64,000 nucleotides of DNA from CAVRAZ01 sp963719135 (GCA_963719135.1 CAVRAZ010000010.1:1-64000), one strand, 5' to 3'. Counted from the stretch's first letter, positions 49,018-58,354 are shown. Program-made: numbers and translations. Notes: generated by a model from the sequence alone, not told the origin.

Positions 49018-50154
49018 GTGGACGCCCGCAAGCCGCTCGTGTCGGTGGTCGTGCCTGCGTACAACGCGGCGGCGTTTATCGAGCGCACGCTGAACTCGGT
49101 TTGCGCTCAATCCTGGTCGGAGCTGGAAATTCTGGTGGTGGACGACGGATCCAGCGACGACACCGCCGATATCGTCCATCGTCTCGCCGCAGGGGACGGG
49201 CGCATACGCTTGCTTCGGCAGGAGAACCAGGGGGTGTCGGCGGCACGCAACTTAGGTATAGAGAACGCGCGCGGCGAGTACATCGCGTTGCTCGATGCCG
49301 ACGACATCTGGATGCCGGAGAAGATCGACCGGCAGATGCGGGTGTTTCAGAGCGGTTCGCCGCGCATCGGGTTGGTATACACCCAGTCGGTTCGCATATT
49401 CGAGGACGGCAGGCCGCCCGTTTATTCGGGCGGCAACGAAGCGGACGGAGAGGTCTTCTTCGCCCTCCTGCACGGAAACTTTCTACAGAACGCCAGCACG
49501 CCGTTGATTCGACGTGCCTGCTTCGACAAGGCCGGCGTCTTCAGTCTGGAGTTCCGCAAGCAGCGGGCGCAGGGCTGCGAAGACTGGGACATGTACCTGA
49601 GGATCGCCGAACACTACGAGTTCGGGCTGGTCAGGGAGCACCTGACCGGTTACTGGCAGAGCGCCGAGAGCATGTCCACCAACTGGGACGTGATGCATCG
49701 TTCGTACCGGTTGCTCATGGACGGCGCCAGGACGCGCCATCCGGATATCCCGGGCTACGTCTTTCGGTGGTCGCGGAGCAATTACTTCGTGTATCTTGCA
49801 AACTTGGCGTCGCGCGGCGGCGACCTGGCGTCGTCGATGCGACTGATGACGTCCGCGGTCGCGTTGGATCCTCAGATGCTGCTGAATCCGCGTCTGCAAC
49901 GACTGTTCGTCAAGAATCTGCTGGGCGGCCGGCGCGGCAACGGGGCGCGCGCCGAAACGGACGCCGTGCAGCCGGCTCCGGTGCGCGGCGATGCGGATTC
50001 CGGCGGAAGGGGCGCCGGCTCCGGACGCCTGTGGGGACGCGTCATCAACCGGCGCAGGAAACGGCTGGACCGCCTCGAGCGTAACCTGAACCGCATAGCG
50101 GACGAAACCGACGTGTCGGCGAATCGGCATGCGCATGGAGAACGAGTACAGTGA
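49018..50154 (+). CDS. Family 2 glycosyltransferase (2)
   Basis: The 378-residue GT2 enzyme shows VSVVVPAYNAAAFIERTLNSV, LVVDDGSSDDT, QGVSAARNLGIENARGEYIALLDADDIW (DxD) and a late CEDWDMYLRIA. A charged C-terminal extension (about 300-378, RRGNGARAET and INRRRKRLDRL) follows the fold. GTG start at 49018 lies 3 bases after the preceding stop, and its TGA overlaps the next GTG. Confidence 0.9.
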   Translation: MDARKPLVSVVVPAYNAAAFIERTLNSVCAQSWSELEILVVDDGSSDDTADIVHRLAAGDGRIRLLRQENQGVSAARNLGIENARGEYIALLDADDIWMPEKIDRQMRVFQSGSPRIGLVYTQSVRIFEDGRPPVYSGGNEADGEVFFALLHGNFLQNASTPLIRRACFDKAGVFSLEFRKQRAQGCEDWDMYLRIAEHYEFGLVREHLTGYWQSAESMSTNWDVMHRSYRLLMDGARTRHPDIPGYVFRWSRSNYFVYLANLASRGGDLASSMRLMTSAVALDPQMLLNPRLQRLFVKNLLGGRRGNGARAETDAVQPAPVRGDADSGGRGAGSGRLWGRVINRRRKRLDRLERNLNRIADETDVSANRHAHGERVQ

Positions 50155-51479
50155 GAAAGCCTGCCAAAGTGTTGCCGATAGACCTCGATCGGCCGATTCA
50201 GGACCTGGACGGGCTGGATGACTACCGTAGCGTGCGCGCCATCCTGCGCTGGAATACCACGCCTGTCGGCTACATCGATGTGCCTCTGGACGATGGTAGG
50301 TGCAGCGCCTCGGCACTGCGCGCGGCCGTGTTCCACGTCCACCGGAACAATCTACTGCGACACCTGGTAAGACGCGATCTGGACAGGGGGCTTCGTGTCG
50401 ATGGCGGCCGGGAACCTCCGGAATCCGGTGATGAGCGAGGGCGCGCAGGCGACGACCTGCGCGTGACCGTGGCCGTTTGCACGCGTGACCGCGCGCAGCA
50501 GTTGAAGGATTGTCTCGATTCCCTGCGCGCGCTCGACTATCGGAATCTCGAGGTGCTTGTCGTGGACAATGCGCCGTCGAACGCCGACACGCGCGAGCTG
50601 GTGCGGAAGGAGTTTCCGGAGTTTCACTATGTGCTGGAGCCGCGGCCGGGCCTGGACTGGGCGCGAAACCGCGCGATCATCGAAGCATCCGGCGATATCC
50701 TGGCCTATACCGACGACGATGTGGTGGTCGATCCGCACTGGGTCACCGGACTGGCCGGGGTATTTCGGGACGATCCTGCCGTCATGGCGGTCACCGGACT
50801 GGTGGTTCCCTGCGAAATGGAAACCGAGGCGCAGGCGCTGTTCGAGCACTATGGCGGATTCGGGCGTGGTTTCAGGCGGATCTGGTATCGCTCGAACTTC
50901 CAGAACAAGCGGGATGCCTCCTTTCACATAGGCGCGGGGCGGTTCGGAACCGGCGCCAATATGGCTTACCGGCGGTCGGTGTTCGACCGGATCGGTCACT
51001 TCGATCCGGCACTGGACGTCGGCACGGTCACTAACGGCGGCGGCGATCTCGAAATGTTCTTCCGGGTTCTGGAAGAGGGGCATACTCTGGTGTACGAACC
51101 GGCCGCGCTCGTCTGGCACAAGCACAGACGGACTTATCAGGAGTTGCATACCCAGCTGACCAACCACGGTATCGGGCTTTACGCCTACTTCATGCGCAGC
51201 GCCATCCACTACCCCCGGCGTCGTGCCGCCATTATCCGCTTCGGTCTGTGGTGGTTCTGGCACTGGGACGTCAGGCGGCTCTTGAAAAGCTTCGTCAGCA
51301 GACCTCGCGTACCCCGCGATCTGATCGTGGCCGAACTTCGCGGTGCGCTCACCGGGCTGACCCGTTATCCCAAAGCCAGGCGACGCGCCGAGGAAATACG
51401 GGCGCAGTATCCGGACGAGCCGGGCGGGCGTGCCGATTCGTTGCCGCAGTCGGGCGCACGGGAGCAGGCATTTACGTGA
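50151..51479 (+). CDS. Family 2 glycosyltransferase with N-terminal accessory domain (3)
   Basis: The 442-residue protein has a roughly 95-residue N-terminal domain (DYRSVRAILRWNTTPVGYID, then ALRAAVFHVHRNNLLRHLV) before the GT2 fold (VAVCTRDRAQQLKDCLDSLRAL, YTDDDVVVDPHWV, and GGGDLEMFFRVLEEG). The N-terminal domain recurs in the next gene (DIANYQSCRLYVFHSDRLLGPVD), so the two are paralogs. GTG at 50151 overlaps the upstream TGA. Donor and acceptor are unknown. Confidence 0.88.
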   Translation: MRKPAKVLPIDLDRPIQDLDGLDDYRSVRAILRWNTTPVGYIDVPLDDGRCSASALRAAVFHVHRNNLLRHLVRRDLDRGLRVDGGREPPESGDERGRAGDDLRVTVAVCTRDRAQQLKDCLDSLRALDYRNLEVLVVDNAPSNADTRELVRKEFPEFHYVLEPRPGLDWARNRAIIEASGDILAYTDDDVVVDPHWVTGLAGVFRDDPAVMAVTGLVVPCEMETEAQALFEHYGGFGRGFRRIWYRSNFQNKRDASFHIGAGRFGTGANMAYRRSVFDRIGHFDPALDVGTVTNGGGDLEMFFRVLEEGHTLVYEPAALVWHKHRRTYQELHTQLTNHGIGLYAYFMRSAIHYPRRRAAIIRFGLWWFWHWDVRRLLKSFVSRPRVPRDLIVAELRGALTGLTRYPKARRRAEEIRAQYPDEPGGRADSLPQSGAREQAFT

Positions 51480-52792
51480 AATCCATGCCGCACAATTTAC
51501 CCATGGCGGTCAGGAGCGTCGATATTTCGCGCGAACTCACCGCCATCGACGACATCGCGAACTACCAGAGCTGCCGGCTGTACGTGTTCCACAGCGATCG
51601 CCTGTTGGGACCGGTGGACATCGTCAACGCGAACCTGCCGTTGTCGCCGGCCCGCGTGCGGGACGCGATAGCCGATCAACTGCATCATCAGATCGCGGCT
51701 CTTCTTTTCGAAGATCACGCCCGCGAGCCGGAACTGTCGTTGCTGGAACGGCGGTTGGGTGCGAAGGTGGGAATTTACGCAGCGGGTTCGCCGGCGTCCG
51801 TCAGTGTGTCGATTGCGTTGGCGACCTACGATCGACCCGAGCAGCTCCGCGAATGCCTGCAGGCACTGTCCCGGCAGGAAACGCCTGGCCGCCTGGAAGT
51901 CATTGTCATCGACAATCACCCGGCTTCCGGCAAGACGCCGCCGATCGTCGCGGAGTTCCCCGGCGTGGTGCTCGTTTCCGAGGCGCGCCAGGGGCTGGCA
52001 TATGCAAGAAACGCGGGTTTCGTCCGTGCCACGGGCGATATCGTCATCGCAACCGATGACGACGTGATCATGCCGGCGGACTGGGTGGAGAAAATGATCG
52101 CGCCGTTCGAGCGCACCAACGTCGGTATCGTGACCGGCAATGTCCTGCCCAGGGAACTGGAAACGCAATACCAGTATCTGTTCGAGGCGTACGGCGGCCT
52201 CGGCCGCGGCTTTCGGCCGGCCGAGTACGGGCCGTCCTGGTTCAGGGCCTCGCGGCGGCGCGCGGCGCCGACCTGGCAGCTCGGCGCGACCGCAAACGCG
52301 GCATTTCGCGCCAACGTCTTCCGCAATCCTGCGATCGGTCTGATGGATGAGGCGCTGGGCCCGGGAATGCCGAGCGGTGTCGGCGAGGATACCTATCTCT
52401 TCTACCGGATCATCAAGGCGGGTTACAGCCTGGTATACCAGCCGGACGCGTACGTATGGCATACCCACAGGCGCGACAGAAAGTCGCTGCGTAAACAGAT
52501 TTACAATTACAGCAAGGGCCACGTCGCCTATCATCTGACCACGCTGCTGCGCGACGGCGACCGCCGGGCGCTGTTTCGTCTGTTCCTCGAGCTTCCGCGA
52601 ACCTATATGAGACGCATCTATCGGCGTTTGCGCGGCCGCAGCGACTATCCGATCTCGCTGATATTGCTGGAGATAGGCGGCAACCTGGCCGGCCCCTGGG
52701 CGCTCTGGAAGTCGCGTCAACGGGTGCAGCGCGAGGGCCGCAGCGCATTTCCCGAGCCCGGTGACGTTTCGACCACGCAGACCAGCCATTGA
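51476..52792 (+). CDS. Family 2 glycosyltransferase with N-terminal accessory domain (4)
   Basis: The 438-residue paralog of the preceding gene has the same order: accessory domain (about 10-85), GT2 core with VSIALATYDRPEQLRECLQAL, ARQGLAYARNAGFVRATGDI, ATDDDVIMPADWV and GVGEDTYLFYRIIKAGYSLVY. GTG at 51476 overlaps the previous TGA (GTGA), consistent with the operon's coupling; ATG at 51485 is an alternative. The end overlaps the Wzm gene's TTG start. Confidence 0.88.
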   Translation: MKSMPHNLPMAVRSVDISRELTAIDDIANYQSCRLYVFHSDRLLGPVDIVNANLPLSPARVRDAIADQLHHQIAALLFEDHAREPELSLLERRLGAKVGIYAAGSPASVSVSIALATYDRPEQLRECLQALSRQETPGRLEVIVIDNHPASGKTPPIVAEFPGVVLVSEARQGLAYARNAGFVRATGDIVIATDDDVIMPADWVEKMIAPFERTNVGIVTGNVLPRELETQYQYLFEAYGGLGRGFRPAEYGPSWFRASRRRAAPTWQLGATANAAFRANVFRNPAIGLMDEALGPGMPSGVGEDTYLFYRIIKAGYSLVYQPDAYVWHTHRRDRKSLRKQIYNYSKGHVAYHLTTLLRDGDRRALFRLFLELPRTYMRRIYRRLRGRSDYPISLILLEIGGNLAGPWALWKSRQRVQREGRSAFPEPGDVSTTQTSH

Positions 52793-53565
52793 AAGCGCGA
52801 GCCTCCAGACTGATCTATTACCGCGACCTGGTGCGCGAGCTGGTGGTGCGCGACATTCGGATCCACTACAAGCGCTCGATCCTGGGCTTTGCCTGGACGC
52901 TGGCCAATCCGCTGCTGTATCTCGTCGTGTTCTACTTCGTGTTCAAACTCGCTCTGCAGATCAACATCAACCGTTTCGGTGTCTTCGCCTTTACCGGCAT
53001 GATTGTCTGGAACTGGTTTCAGGCATCGCTGGCGCAAAGCGGAACGGCCATCGTCGGCAACCGGGAGCTGGTTCGATCACCCGGTTTTCCCGTCGATATA
53101 CTGCCGCTGGTAACCGTGACCAGCAACCTGGTCAACCTGCTGGTCGCGCTGGTGGTGCTGATCGGCTACCAGCTGTTTGTCGGTACCGGTGTCCATGTCC
53201 AGATCCTGTACCTGCCGGTGCTGCTCGGACTGCAGTTCATACTGATTCTGTGCCTGGCCTATATCGTGGCCGGCATCAACGTCGTATTCAGGGATGTCGG
53301 GCATCTGGTCGTGGTGTTGTTGCAGCTGATGTTCTTCATGACGCCCATTTTCTACGACGCGAAAATGATCCCGGAAGCGTACCGGGCGCTTTACAACCTG
53401 AACCCCATGGTGCATTTCGTTGAAGGCTATCGCAGCATTCTGCTCGGCATCCCCGGAATTCACTGGGGCGCGCTGGGTGTCACGGGCGTCGTTTCGCTGG
53501 CGCTGCTGGTCTATGGTCGACGGCTCTTTATCCGCCATAGCCATCACTTTGCCGAAGAAATCTAG
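52789..53565 (+). CDS. wzm: Polysaccharide ABC transporter permease
   Basis: The 258-residue integral membrane protein of the ABC-2 type has six helices and the Wzm/KpsM signature LVRELVVRDIRIHYKRSILGFAWTLANPLLYLVVFYFVF. The PEAYRALYNLNPMVHFVEGYR motif is also typical. It exports finished O-antigen or capsule chains on a lipid carrier. Start is TTG at 52789 overlapping the previous TGA; no better start exists. The ATPase follows after 3 bases. Confidence 0.92.
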   Translation: MKARASRLIYYRDLVRELVVRDIRIHYKRSILGFAWTLANPLLYLVVFYFVFKLALQININRFGVFAFTGMIVWNWFQASLAQSGTAIVGNRELVRSPGFPVDILPLVTVTSNLVNLLVALVVLIGYQLFVGTGVHVQILYLPVLLGLQFILILCLAYIVAGINVVFRDVGHLVVVLLQLMFFMTPIFYDAKMIPEAYRALYNLNPMVHFVEGYRSILLGIPGIHWGALGVTGVVSLALLVYGRRLFIRHSHHFAEEI

Positions 53566-53568
53566 GCT

Positions 53569-54807
53569 ATGGCGGCACCGATCAGCGTTACCGGACTTTG
53601 CAAGCGTTTCAGGCGCCGACACAGAAACGGTCCCTCGACTCTGAAGGAGGCGTTCGTCAAACGGCTGCGCCAGTTAAGCTCAGTCGAGGAGTTCCTGGCG
53701 CTGGATCATATCGATCTCGAGGTTCAGCACGGCGAGATCGTGGGCGTGATCGGCCCCAACGGGGCCGGCAAATCGACCCTGCTGAGACTCATCGGGGGCG
53801 TCGGCGTGCCGGACAGCGGGCGCATAACGACACATGGCAATATCGGCGCCCTGCTGGAACTGGGTGCGGGTTTTCATCCGGAGCTGACCGGCCGTGAGAA
53901 CGTCTTTATCAACGGTGTCATCTCGGGGCTGACCCGGGCCGAGGTGGAGGCCCGCTTCGACGCCATCGTCGAGTTCTCGGAGCTGGCGGATTTCATCGAC
54001 AGTCCGCTGCGCACCTACAGTTCCGGCATGCAGCTGCGGCTGGCTTTTTCCATCAGTGTCCACACGGACCCGGATATCCTGCTGATCGACGAGGTCCTGG
54101 CCGTCGGCGACCTGGCTTTTCAGAGTAAATGCCTCGAACGCATCGAGCATTTTCGACGCCGCGGGTGCGCCATTTTGATCGTGTCGCACGACATCGGCCA
54201 GATCAAGAGCATCTGCGACCGCGCCGTCTGGTTGCGCAACGGCGCAATCGCCGTATCCGGAAGCGCTCGCAGCGTGGCGGAGCACTACGAGCAGGCGATG
54301 CTTCGGGAAACGGAGCGACGGCGGGCCTCCGGGGCGGCCGCTCGGGCGCGCGGCGAGGAGGGTGCGTCGTCCGGTCAGAACCGGCAGGGGAGCGGCGAGG
54401 TCGAAATCACGGACGTGCAGATACAGGATGCCGAGGGCAACCCGGTGACGGCGATCGAGCGCGTCCATGCACTGAACGTGACCATTCGCTGCGAGGCGGC
54501 CGAAAGAATCCGATCGCCCATTTTTTCGCTGAGTATCAGCGACGAGGACGGCAGGGTCCTGCTGGACACCAACACGTCCGGGCTCGGCATGCCCGATATC
54601 GAGCGGACCGCCACCATCAGTGTGCACATCGATCGCGTCGAGCTTGCCGGTGGCGACTACTTTCTGGACCTGGGCGTTTACGAGCAGGACTGGGCCTGCG
54701 TTTATGATTACCATTGGCATATGCACCCGCTGCGCGTCATCGAGGACGATGCGCCGCTTGGCTCGCGCCAGCAGCTCCGCTGGGAGTTTCTATCGGCCGC
54801 TCCCTGA
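53569..54807 (+). CDS. wzt: Polysaccharide ABC transporter ATPase with C-terminal sugar-binding domain
   Basis: The 412-residue protein has Walker A GPNGAGKST at 62-70, the NGVISGL motif, signature YSSGMQLRLAFS and Walker B DILLIDEVLAVGD. Past residue about 270 a Wzt_C-type beta domain (VEITDVQIQDAEGNPVTAIERV, and FFLDLGVYE-like end) suggests recognition of the chain's capped end, as in E. coli O8/O9a. It partners with the permease just upstream. Confidence 0.92.
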   Translation: MAAPISVTGLCKRFRRRHRNGPSTLKEAFVKRLRQLSSVEEFLALDHIDLEVQHGEIVGVIGPNGAGKSTLLRLIGGVGVPDSGRITTHGNIGALLELGAGFHPELTGRENVFINGVISGLTRAEVEARFDAIVEFSELADFIDSPLRTYSSGMQLRLAFSISVHTDPDILLIDEVLAVGDLAFQSKCLERIEHFRRRGCAILIVSHDIGQIKSICDRAVWLRNGAIAVSGSARSVAEHYEQAMLRETERRRASGAAARARGEEGASSGQNRQGSGEVEITDVQIQDAEGNPVTAIERVHALNVTIRCEAAERIRSPIFSLSISDEDGRVLLDTNTSGLGMPDIERTATISVHIDRVELAGGDYFLDLGVYEQDWACVYDYHWHMHPLRVIEDDAPLGSRQQLRWEFLSAAP

Positions 54808-54846
54808 CAGATTCATGATCGGATTGACGTGTGATGAGGTTAGAGT

Positions 54847-55809
54847 ATGAGATACAGCATAAGAAAACGTGTCCTGGTAACCGGCGGTGCGGGATTTCTC
54901 GGAAGCCATCTTTGTGAGCGATTGCTGAACGAGAGCGACGAAGTCATTTGCGTCGACAACTGCTTTACCGGGACGAAAAACAACATAAGCCATCTGCTGA
55001 ACAGTCCCAGATTCGAGTTTCTGCGGCACGACATCACTTTTCCGCTCTTTGTCGAAGTCGACGAGATTTACAATCTGGCCTGCCCGGCCTCGCCGATTCA
55101 CTACCAGTTCGATCCGGTTCAGACGACCAAGACCTCGGTCCAGGGGGCGATCAACATGCTTGGCCTCGCGAAACGGCTGAAGGCCCGGATCCTGCAGGCG
55201 TCGACGTCGGAGGTCTATGGCGATCCCGATGTCCATCCCCAGCGCGAAGACTACTGGGGACACGTCAATCCCGTGGGTCCGCGCGCCTGTTACGACGAGG
55301 GCAAGCGTTGCGCGGAAACCCTGTTTTTCGACTACCGGCGCCAGCACAACCTGAGCATAAAGGTCGCGCGAATCTTCAATACCTACGGTCCGCGCATGCA
55401 TCCCAATGACGGACGCGTGGTATCCAATTTCATCGTACAGGCGTTGCAGGGCAAGCCGATCTCGGTCTTCGGCGAGGGGGCCCAGACGCGTTCTTTCTGC
55501 TATGTGGATGATCTGGTGGACGGACTGTTTCGACTGATGAACACTGACCGCACGGTTACCGGTCCAGTGAATCTCGGGAATCCGGTGGAGTTCACCATCC
55601 TCGAGCTTGCGCAAAAGGTGATCGAGCTGACCGGTTCGAAATCCGCGATCGAGTATCACCCGTTGCCGCAGGACGATCCCCGGCAGAGGCAGCCGGACAT
55701 CACGCTGGCCAGGGAGCAGCTCGGCTGGCGGCCGACCGTCAAGCTCGAAGCGGGGCTTGCAAGAACCGTCCCGTACTTCGAAGCGCTGATCGCCGAGGGA
55801 CTTGCATGA
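54847..55809 (+). CDS. uxs: UDP-glucuronate decarboxylase (UDP-xylose synthase)
   Basis: The 320-residue short-chain dehydrogenase-type enzyme has VTGGAGFLGSHL at 11-22, the active-site Y149-x-x-x-K153 in CYDEGKR, and NLGNPVEFTILELA typical of UXS. It turns UDP-glucuronate into UDP-xylose. A UDP-glucose dehydrogenase is not in this window. It overlaps galE by 4 bases (ATGA). The glycan made here probably contains xylose. Confidence 0.9.
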   Translation: MRYSIRKRVLVTGGAGFLGSHLCERLLNESDEVICVDNCFTGTKNNISHLLNSPRFEFLRHDITFPLFVEVDEIYNLACPASPIHYQFDPVQTTKTSVQGAINMLGLAKRLKARILQASTSEVYGDPDVHPQREDYWGHVNPVGPRACYDEGKRCAETLFFDYRRQHNLSIKVARIFNTYGPRMHPNDGRVVSNFIVQALQGKPISVFGEGAQTRSFCYVDDLVDGLFRLMNTDRTVTGPVNLGNPVEFTILELAQKVIELTGSKSAIEYHPLPQDDPRQRQPDITLAREQLGWRPTVKLEAGLARTVPYFEALIAEGLA

Positions 55810-56780
55810 GCCCGACGCCGATCCTGGTTACCGGCGGCGCGGGCTACGTCGGCAGTCATGCGTGCAAGGCGCTGGCCCACAGCGGCTTTCTGCCGGTTAC
55901 GATCGACAACCTGGTGTACGGCCACGAATGGGCGGTCAAGTGGGGGCCTCTCATCCGGGGCGATATCAGCGACCGTCCGCTGCTGGACAACGTCTTCGGC
56001 ACCTACAAGCCGGTGGCGGTGTTGCACTTCGCCGCGTATGCCTACGTCGGAGAGTCCGTTGTCGCGCCCGAAAAATACTACCGCAACAACGTCGCCGGGA
56101 CGCTCGCGCTGCTCGATGCGGTACTGGCGCACCATTGCAGCAACCTGGTTTTTTCCAGTACCTGCGCCACCTACGGTGTGCCGCGCCAGGTGCCCATCCT
56201 GGAAGATCACCCGCAGCGGCCGATCAATCCGTACGGGCACAGCAAACTGATGATCGAGCAGATCCTGAAGGATTATGAAAAGGCCTATGGGCTACGCTCT
56301 GCCGTCTTGCGCTATTTCAACGCCGCGGGCGCGGATCTGGACGGCGAGATCGGCGAAGACCATGAACCGGAGACGCATCTGATACCCCTGGCTATCCAGG
56401 CGGCGCTCGGCCAGCGCGAATCGATCTCGATATTCGGGACCGACTACCCGACGCCGGACGGCACCGCCATCCGGGACTATATCCACGTCACGGACCTGGC
56501 CGATGTGCACGTGCTGGCGCTGCAGCATCTGATCGCCGGAAAAGGCAGCCTGGCGCTCAACGTTGGTACCGGTCAGGGACACTCGGTGAGTGAGGTCATC
56601 GACATGGCCGAAAAGCAAAGCGGTCTGCAAGTACCGGCGAAGGAGACGGCCCGCCGGGAGGGCGATCCGCCGGAACTGGTGGCCGACCCGGGCGAAGCGG
56701 TCCGCGTACTGGGTTGGCGCGCTCGCCACAGCGATCTGCAAACCGTTATCGACTCCGCGGTGAAGTGGCACCGGCGATAA
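55806..56780 (+). CDS. galE: UDP-glucose 4-epimerase
   Basis: The 324-residue epimerase has TGGAGYVGSHACKAL near the N-terminus, Y143-x-x-x-K147 in PYGHSKLM, and YFNAAGAD. It swaps UDP-glucose and UDP-galactose (or UDP-xylose and UDP-arabinose in some members). It is the last gene of the glycan operon. GalU at 3.4 kb supplies the substrate. Confidence 0.92.
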   Translation: MSPTPILVTGGAGYVGSHACKALAHSGFLPVTIDNLVYGHEWAVKWGPLIRGDISDRPLLDNVFGTYKPVAVLHFAAYAYVGESVVAPEKYYRNNVAGTLALLDAVLAHHCSNLVFSSTCATYGVPRQVPILEDHPQRPINPYGHSKLMIEQILKDYEKAYGLRSAVLRYFNAAGADLDGEIGEDHEPETHLIPLAIQAALGQRESISIFGTDYPTPDGTAIRDYIHVTDLADVHVLALQHLIAGKGSLALNVGTGQGHSVSEVIDMAEKQSGLQVPAKETARREGDPPELVADPGEAVRVLGWRARHSDLQTVIDSAVKWHRR

Positions 56781-56845
56781 CGGGGTAGGGCCGGTCGGTA
56801 CCGAAGAGCCGGCCATCCATCAGGTGTGCCCGCATCCCTGTCAGC

Positions 56846-56890
56846 TTGACATGGCGGGGGTCGTTGGTTCGAGTTCAATCCCGCCTACCA
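56846..56890 (+). repeat. Partial duplicate of tRNA-Val (3' half), candidate att site
   Basis: This 45-base stretch matches the tRNA-Val 3' half (47411-47455) at 42 positions and ends in CCTACCA. The similarity continues into a terminator (56907-56933). The 5' half of the tRNA is absent, so it is not functional. With the true tRNA it brackets the 9.4-kb glycan locus. Confidence 0.85.
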
Positions 56891-56939
56891 AAACACTCGA
56901 GTGAAATGGCCCACCCCGGCGTGGGCCTTTTCATGTAAT

Positions 56940-57198
56940 GTAGGTTGATGGGATGGTCTCCTGCCCCTTCCTATTGAGGCTTGCATCAATGCGTGACAGA
57001 CGATCCGCCTTTGCCGTCATCCCGGCGCAGGCCGGGATCCAGCCGCCGCCGCGCCAATGGATTCCGGCCTGCGCCGGAATGACGGTCAAACGTGTCAACC
57101 ATTTATGCAGGCCTCAATAATCGGCGTCGCGATGCGCCATGATGGAGCTGTTACCAACCATTGAAATGAAACAAGAGGAGACCATCCCATCAACCTAC
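56940..57198. mobile_element. MITE-like element with 23-bp perfect terminal inverted repeats
   Basis: The ends at 56940-56962 (GTAGGTTGATGGGATGGTCT plus three bases) and 57176-57198 are exact complements. ATTGAGGC (56972-56979) and GCCTCAAT (57112-57119) form a second inverted pair inside. A CCGTCATCCCGGC palindrome (57014-57085) lies at the centre. No transposase is encoded. Confidence 0.65.
57014..57085. repeat. CCGTCATCCCGGC palindrome family, copy
   Basis: CCGTCATCCCGGCGCAGGCC and GGCCTGCGCCGGAATGACGG are arms around a GC-rich centre. Other copies lie at 33470-33547, 60834-60895 and 62939-62968. Confidence 0.85.
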
Positions 57199-57368
57199 GC
57201 ATGCGTGTTGAATTTCGCCCGGTGTGAAGTCCACCCACGGGCCCGTCACCCGCCCTGTAACCCGTAAACAACGGGGTTCGATCGAATCCCGGCGGGCTTT
57301 CTTATGCAACGGTCAAGTTAACCTTCCGCGGTGGTGCGGCGCAGGAAATTGAGTACACTGTCCCCGCC

Positions 57369-58077
57369 ATGGCGCAGAAGATCGATTCCACCTACGGTTC
57401 AGACCGGCACGGACTGGTGTGGAGTTATCGTTTTGCGCCAAGCCGGCCGGCGCTGCCGGTCACCTCCGAGTCGGTGGCCGAGTTTCTGGCCGCGCCGCAC
57501 CCTGACATTGCCGGATGCCTTATGCCTTTTACGAATCGCTGCATACCGAGGTGGGTTCCAGGCGTCTGGAGCAGGACGCGGAGTCGCTGGTGGCGGTGAT
57601 TCACATCGAAGACCGACTGCTGGCCAATCGCGTTTCCGCCAGCCACACCGAAATCGGTGCCTTGCGGCGGGTGCTGGTGCGGCTGCAGCGGCTGCTGGCG
57701 CCCGAACCCGCCGCACTGTTTCGCCCGCTCAACCGGCCGCCGGGCTGGATTGCGCAGGAAGACCTCGGAGATTTGGGCAGGCCGCCGAGGAATTTTCCGC
57801 CGCGGTCGGCGATTCGGTCGCGCTGGCCGAACGCGTCAAGCTCATCCAGGAGGAAATGGCCCAACTCGTCAACGAACAGACCAAGCGCACGCTGTACGTG
57901 CTGACGGTCGTCACCGTGCTGGCGTTGCCCATCAATCTGGTCGCGGGTCTGTTCGGCATGAACGTGGGCGGAATACCGCTGGCCGAAGACGGCTACGGCT
58001 TCGCTCTGATTGTCATGAACCTGTTGGTGCTGACGGCGGTTCTGGCCTATTTCGCGCTGGGCGGGCGCCGCGACTGA
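57369..58077 (+). pseudogene. Decayed CorA/ZntB-type metal transporter
   Basis: Three frames hold pieces of one protein. The start is MAQKIDSTYGSDRHGLVWSY, the middle is AFYESLHTEVGSRRLEQDAE joined directly to IEDRLLANRVSASHTEIGAL, and the end is the two-helix pore with GMNVGGIP. The CorA family GMN motif is intact. About 70 residues expected between VAVIH and IEDRLL are missing, as is part of the N-terminal domain. Deletion plus frame shifts make a functional protein impossible. Confidence 0.8.
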
Positions 58078-58253
58078 CGGACGCGCGGGCAGCGTCCGGC
58101 GCCGCGCGCAAGACCGCCTCGATTGTGTTGTCTGCCGTCATGCCTTAGAATGCGCCGACATTGTGTTGACGTGGCGGCGTTGGGTGGTTCGTGTTCCATT
58201 GCGCCTGCCGCGCTGTCGGGGGCAGAGCGTTTCTGTCCCCTTGTCATTTATGC

Positions 58254-58271
58254 GAGGACGGAATCGTCCTC
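58254..58271 (+). other. Leader hairpin upstream of thrS
   Basis: GAGGACG (58254-58260) and CGTCCTC (58265-58271) pair around a GAAT tetraloop, about 85 bases before thrS. E. coli thrS is autoregulated by tRNA-like leader folds, so a regulatory role is possible. The 58078-58354 gap has no gene. Confidence 0.35.
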
Positions 58272-58354
58272 CCGGTATTTCCCGCTTTACCCGGTGGAGA
58301 CTGGCAAATACATCAAGTGGCCTTTGGTAGGGGTCACCACTGGAGACGAACAGC

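Larger units (their letters stand above)
56781..57368. other. Gap with tRNA relic and nested palindromes
   Basis: This 590-base gap has no gene. It contains the tRNA-Val 3' half (56846-56890), a terminator copy (56907-56933), the 23-bp inverted repeats (56940-57198), a CCGTCAT element inside them (57014-57085) and a CCCGCC/GGCGGG stem followed by TTTCTT (57249-57302). Confidence 0.7.

Noticed and set aside
56846..56890. Second functional tRNA-Val
   Set aside because: Only the anticodon-to-3' end is present; the acceptor 5' strand and D arm are missing.
57249..57302. tRNA-like 3' half (GGGGTTCGATCGAATCCC)
   Set aside because: The T-loop is one base too long and no anticodon arm pairs; it reads better as an imperfect terminator stem.
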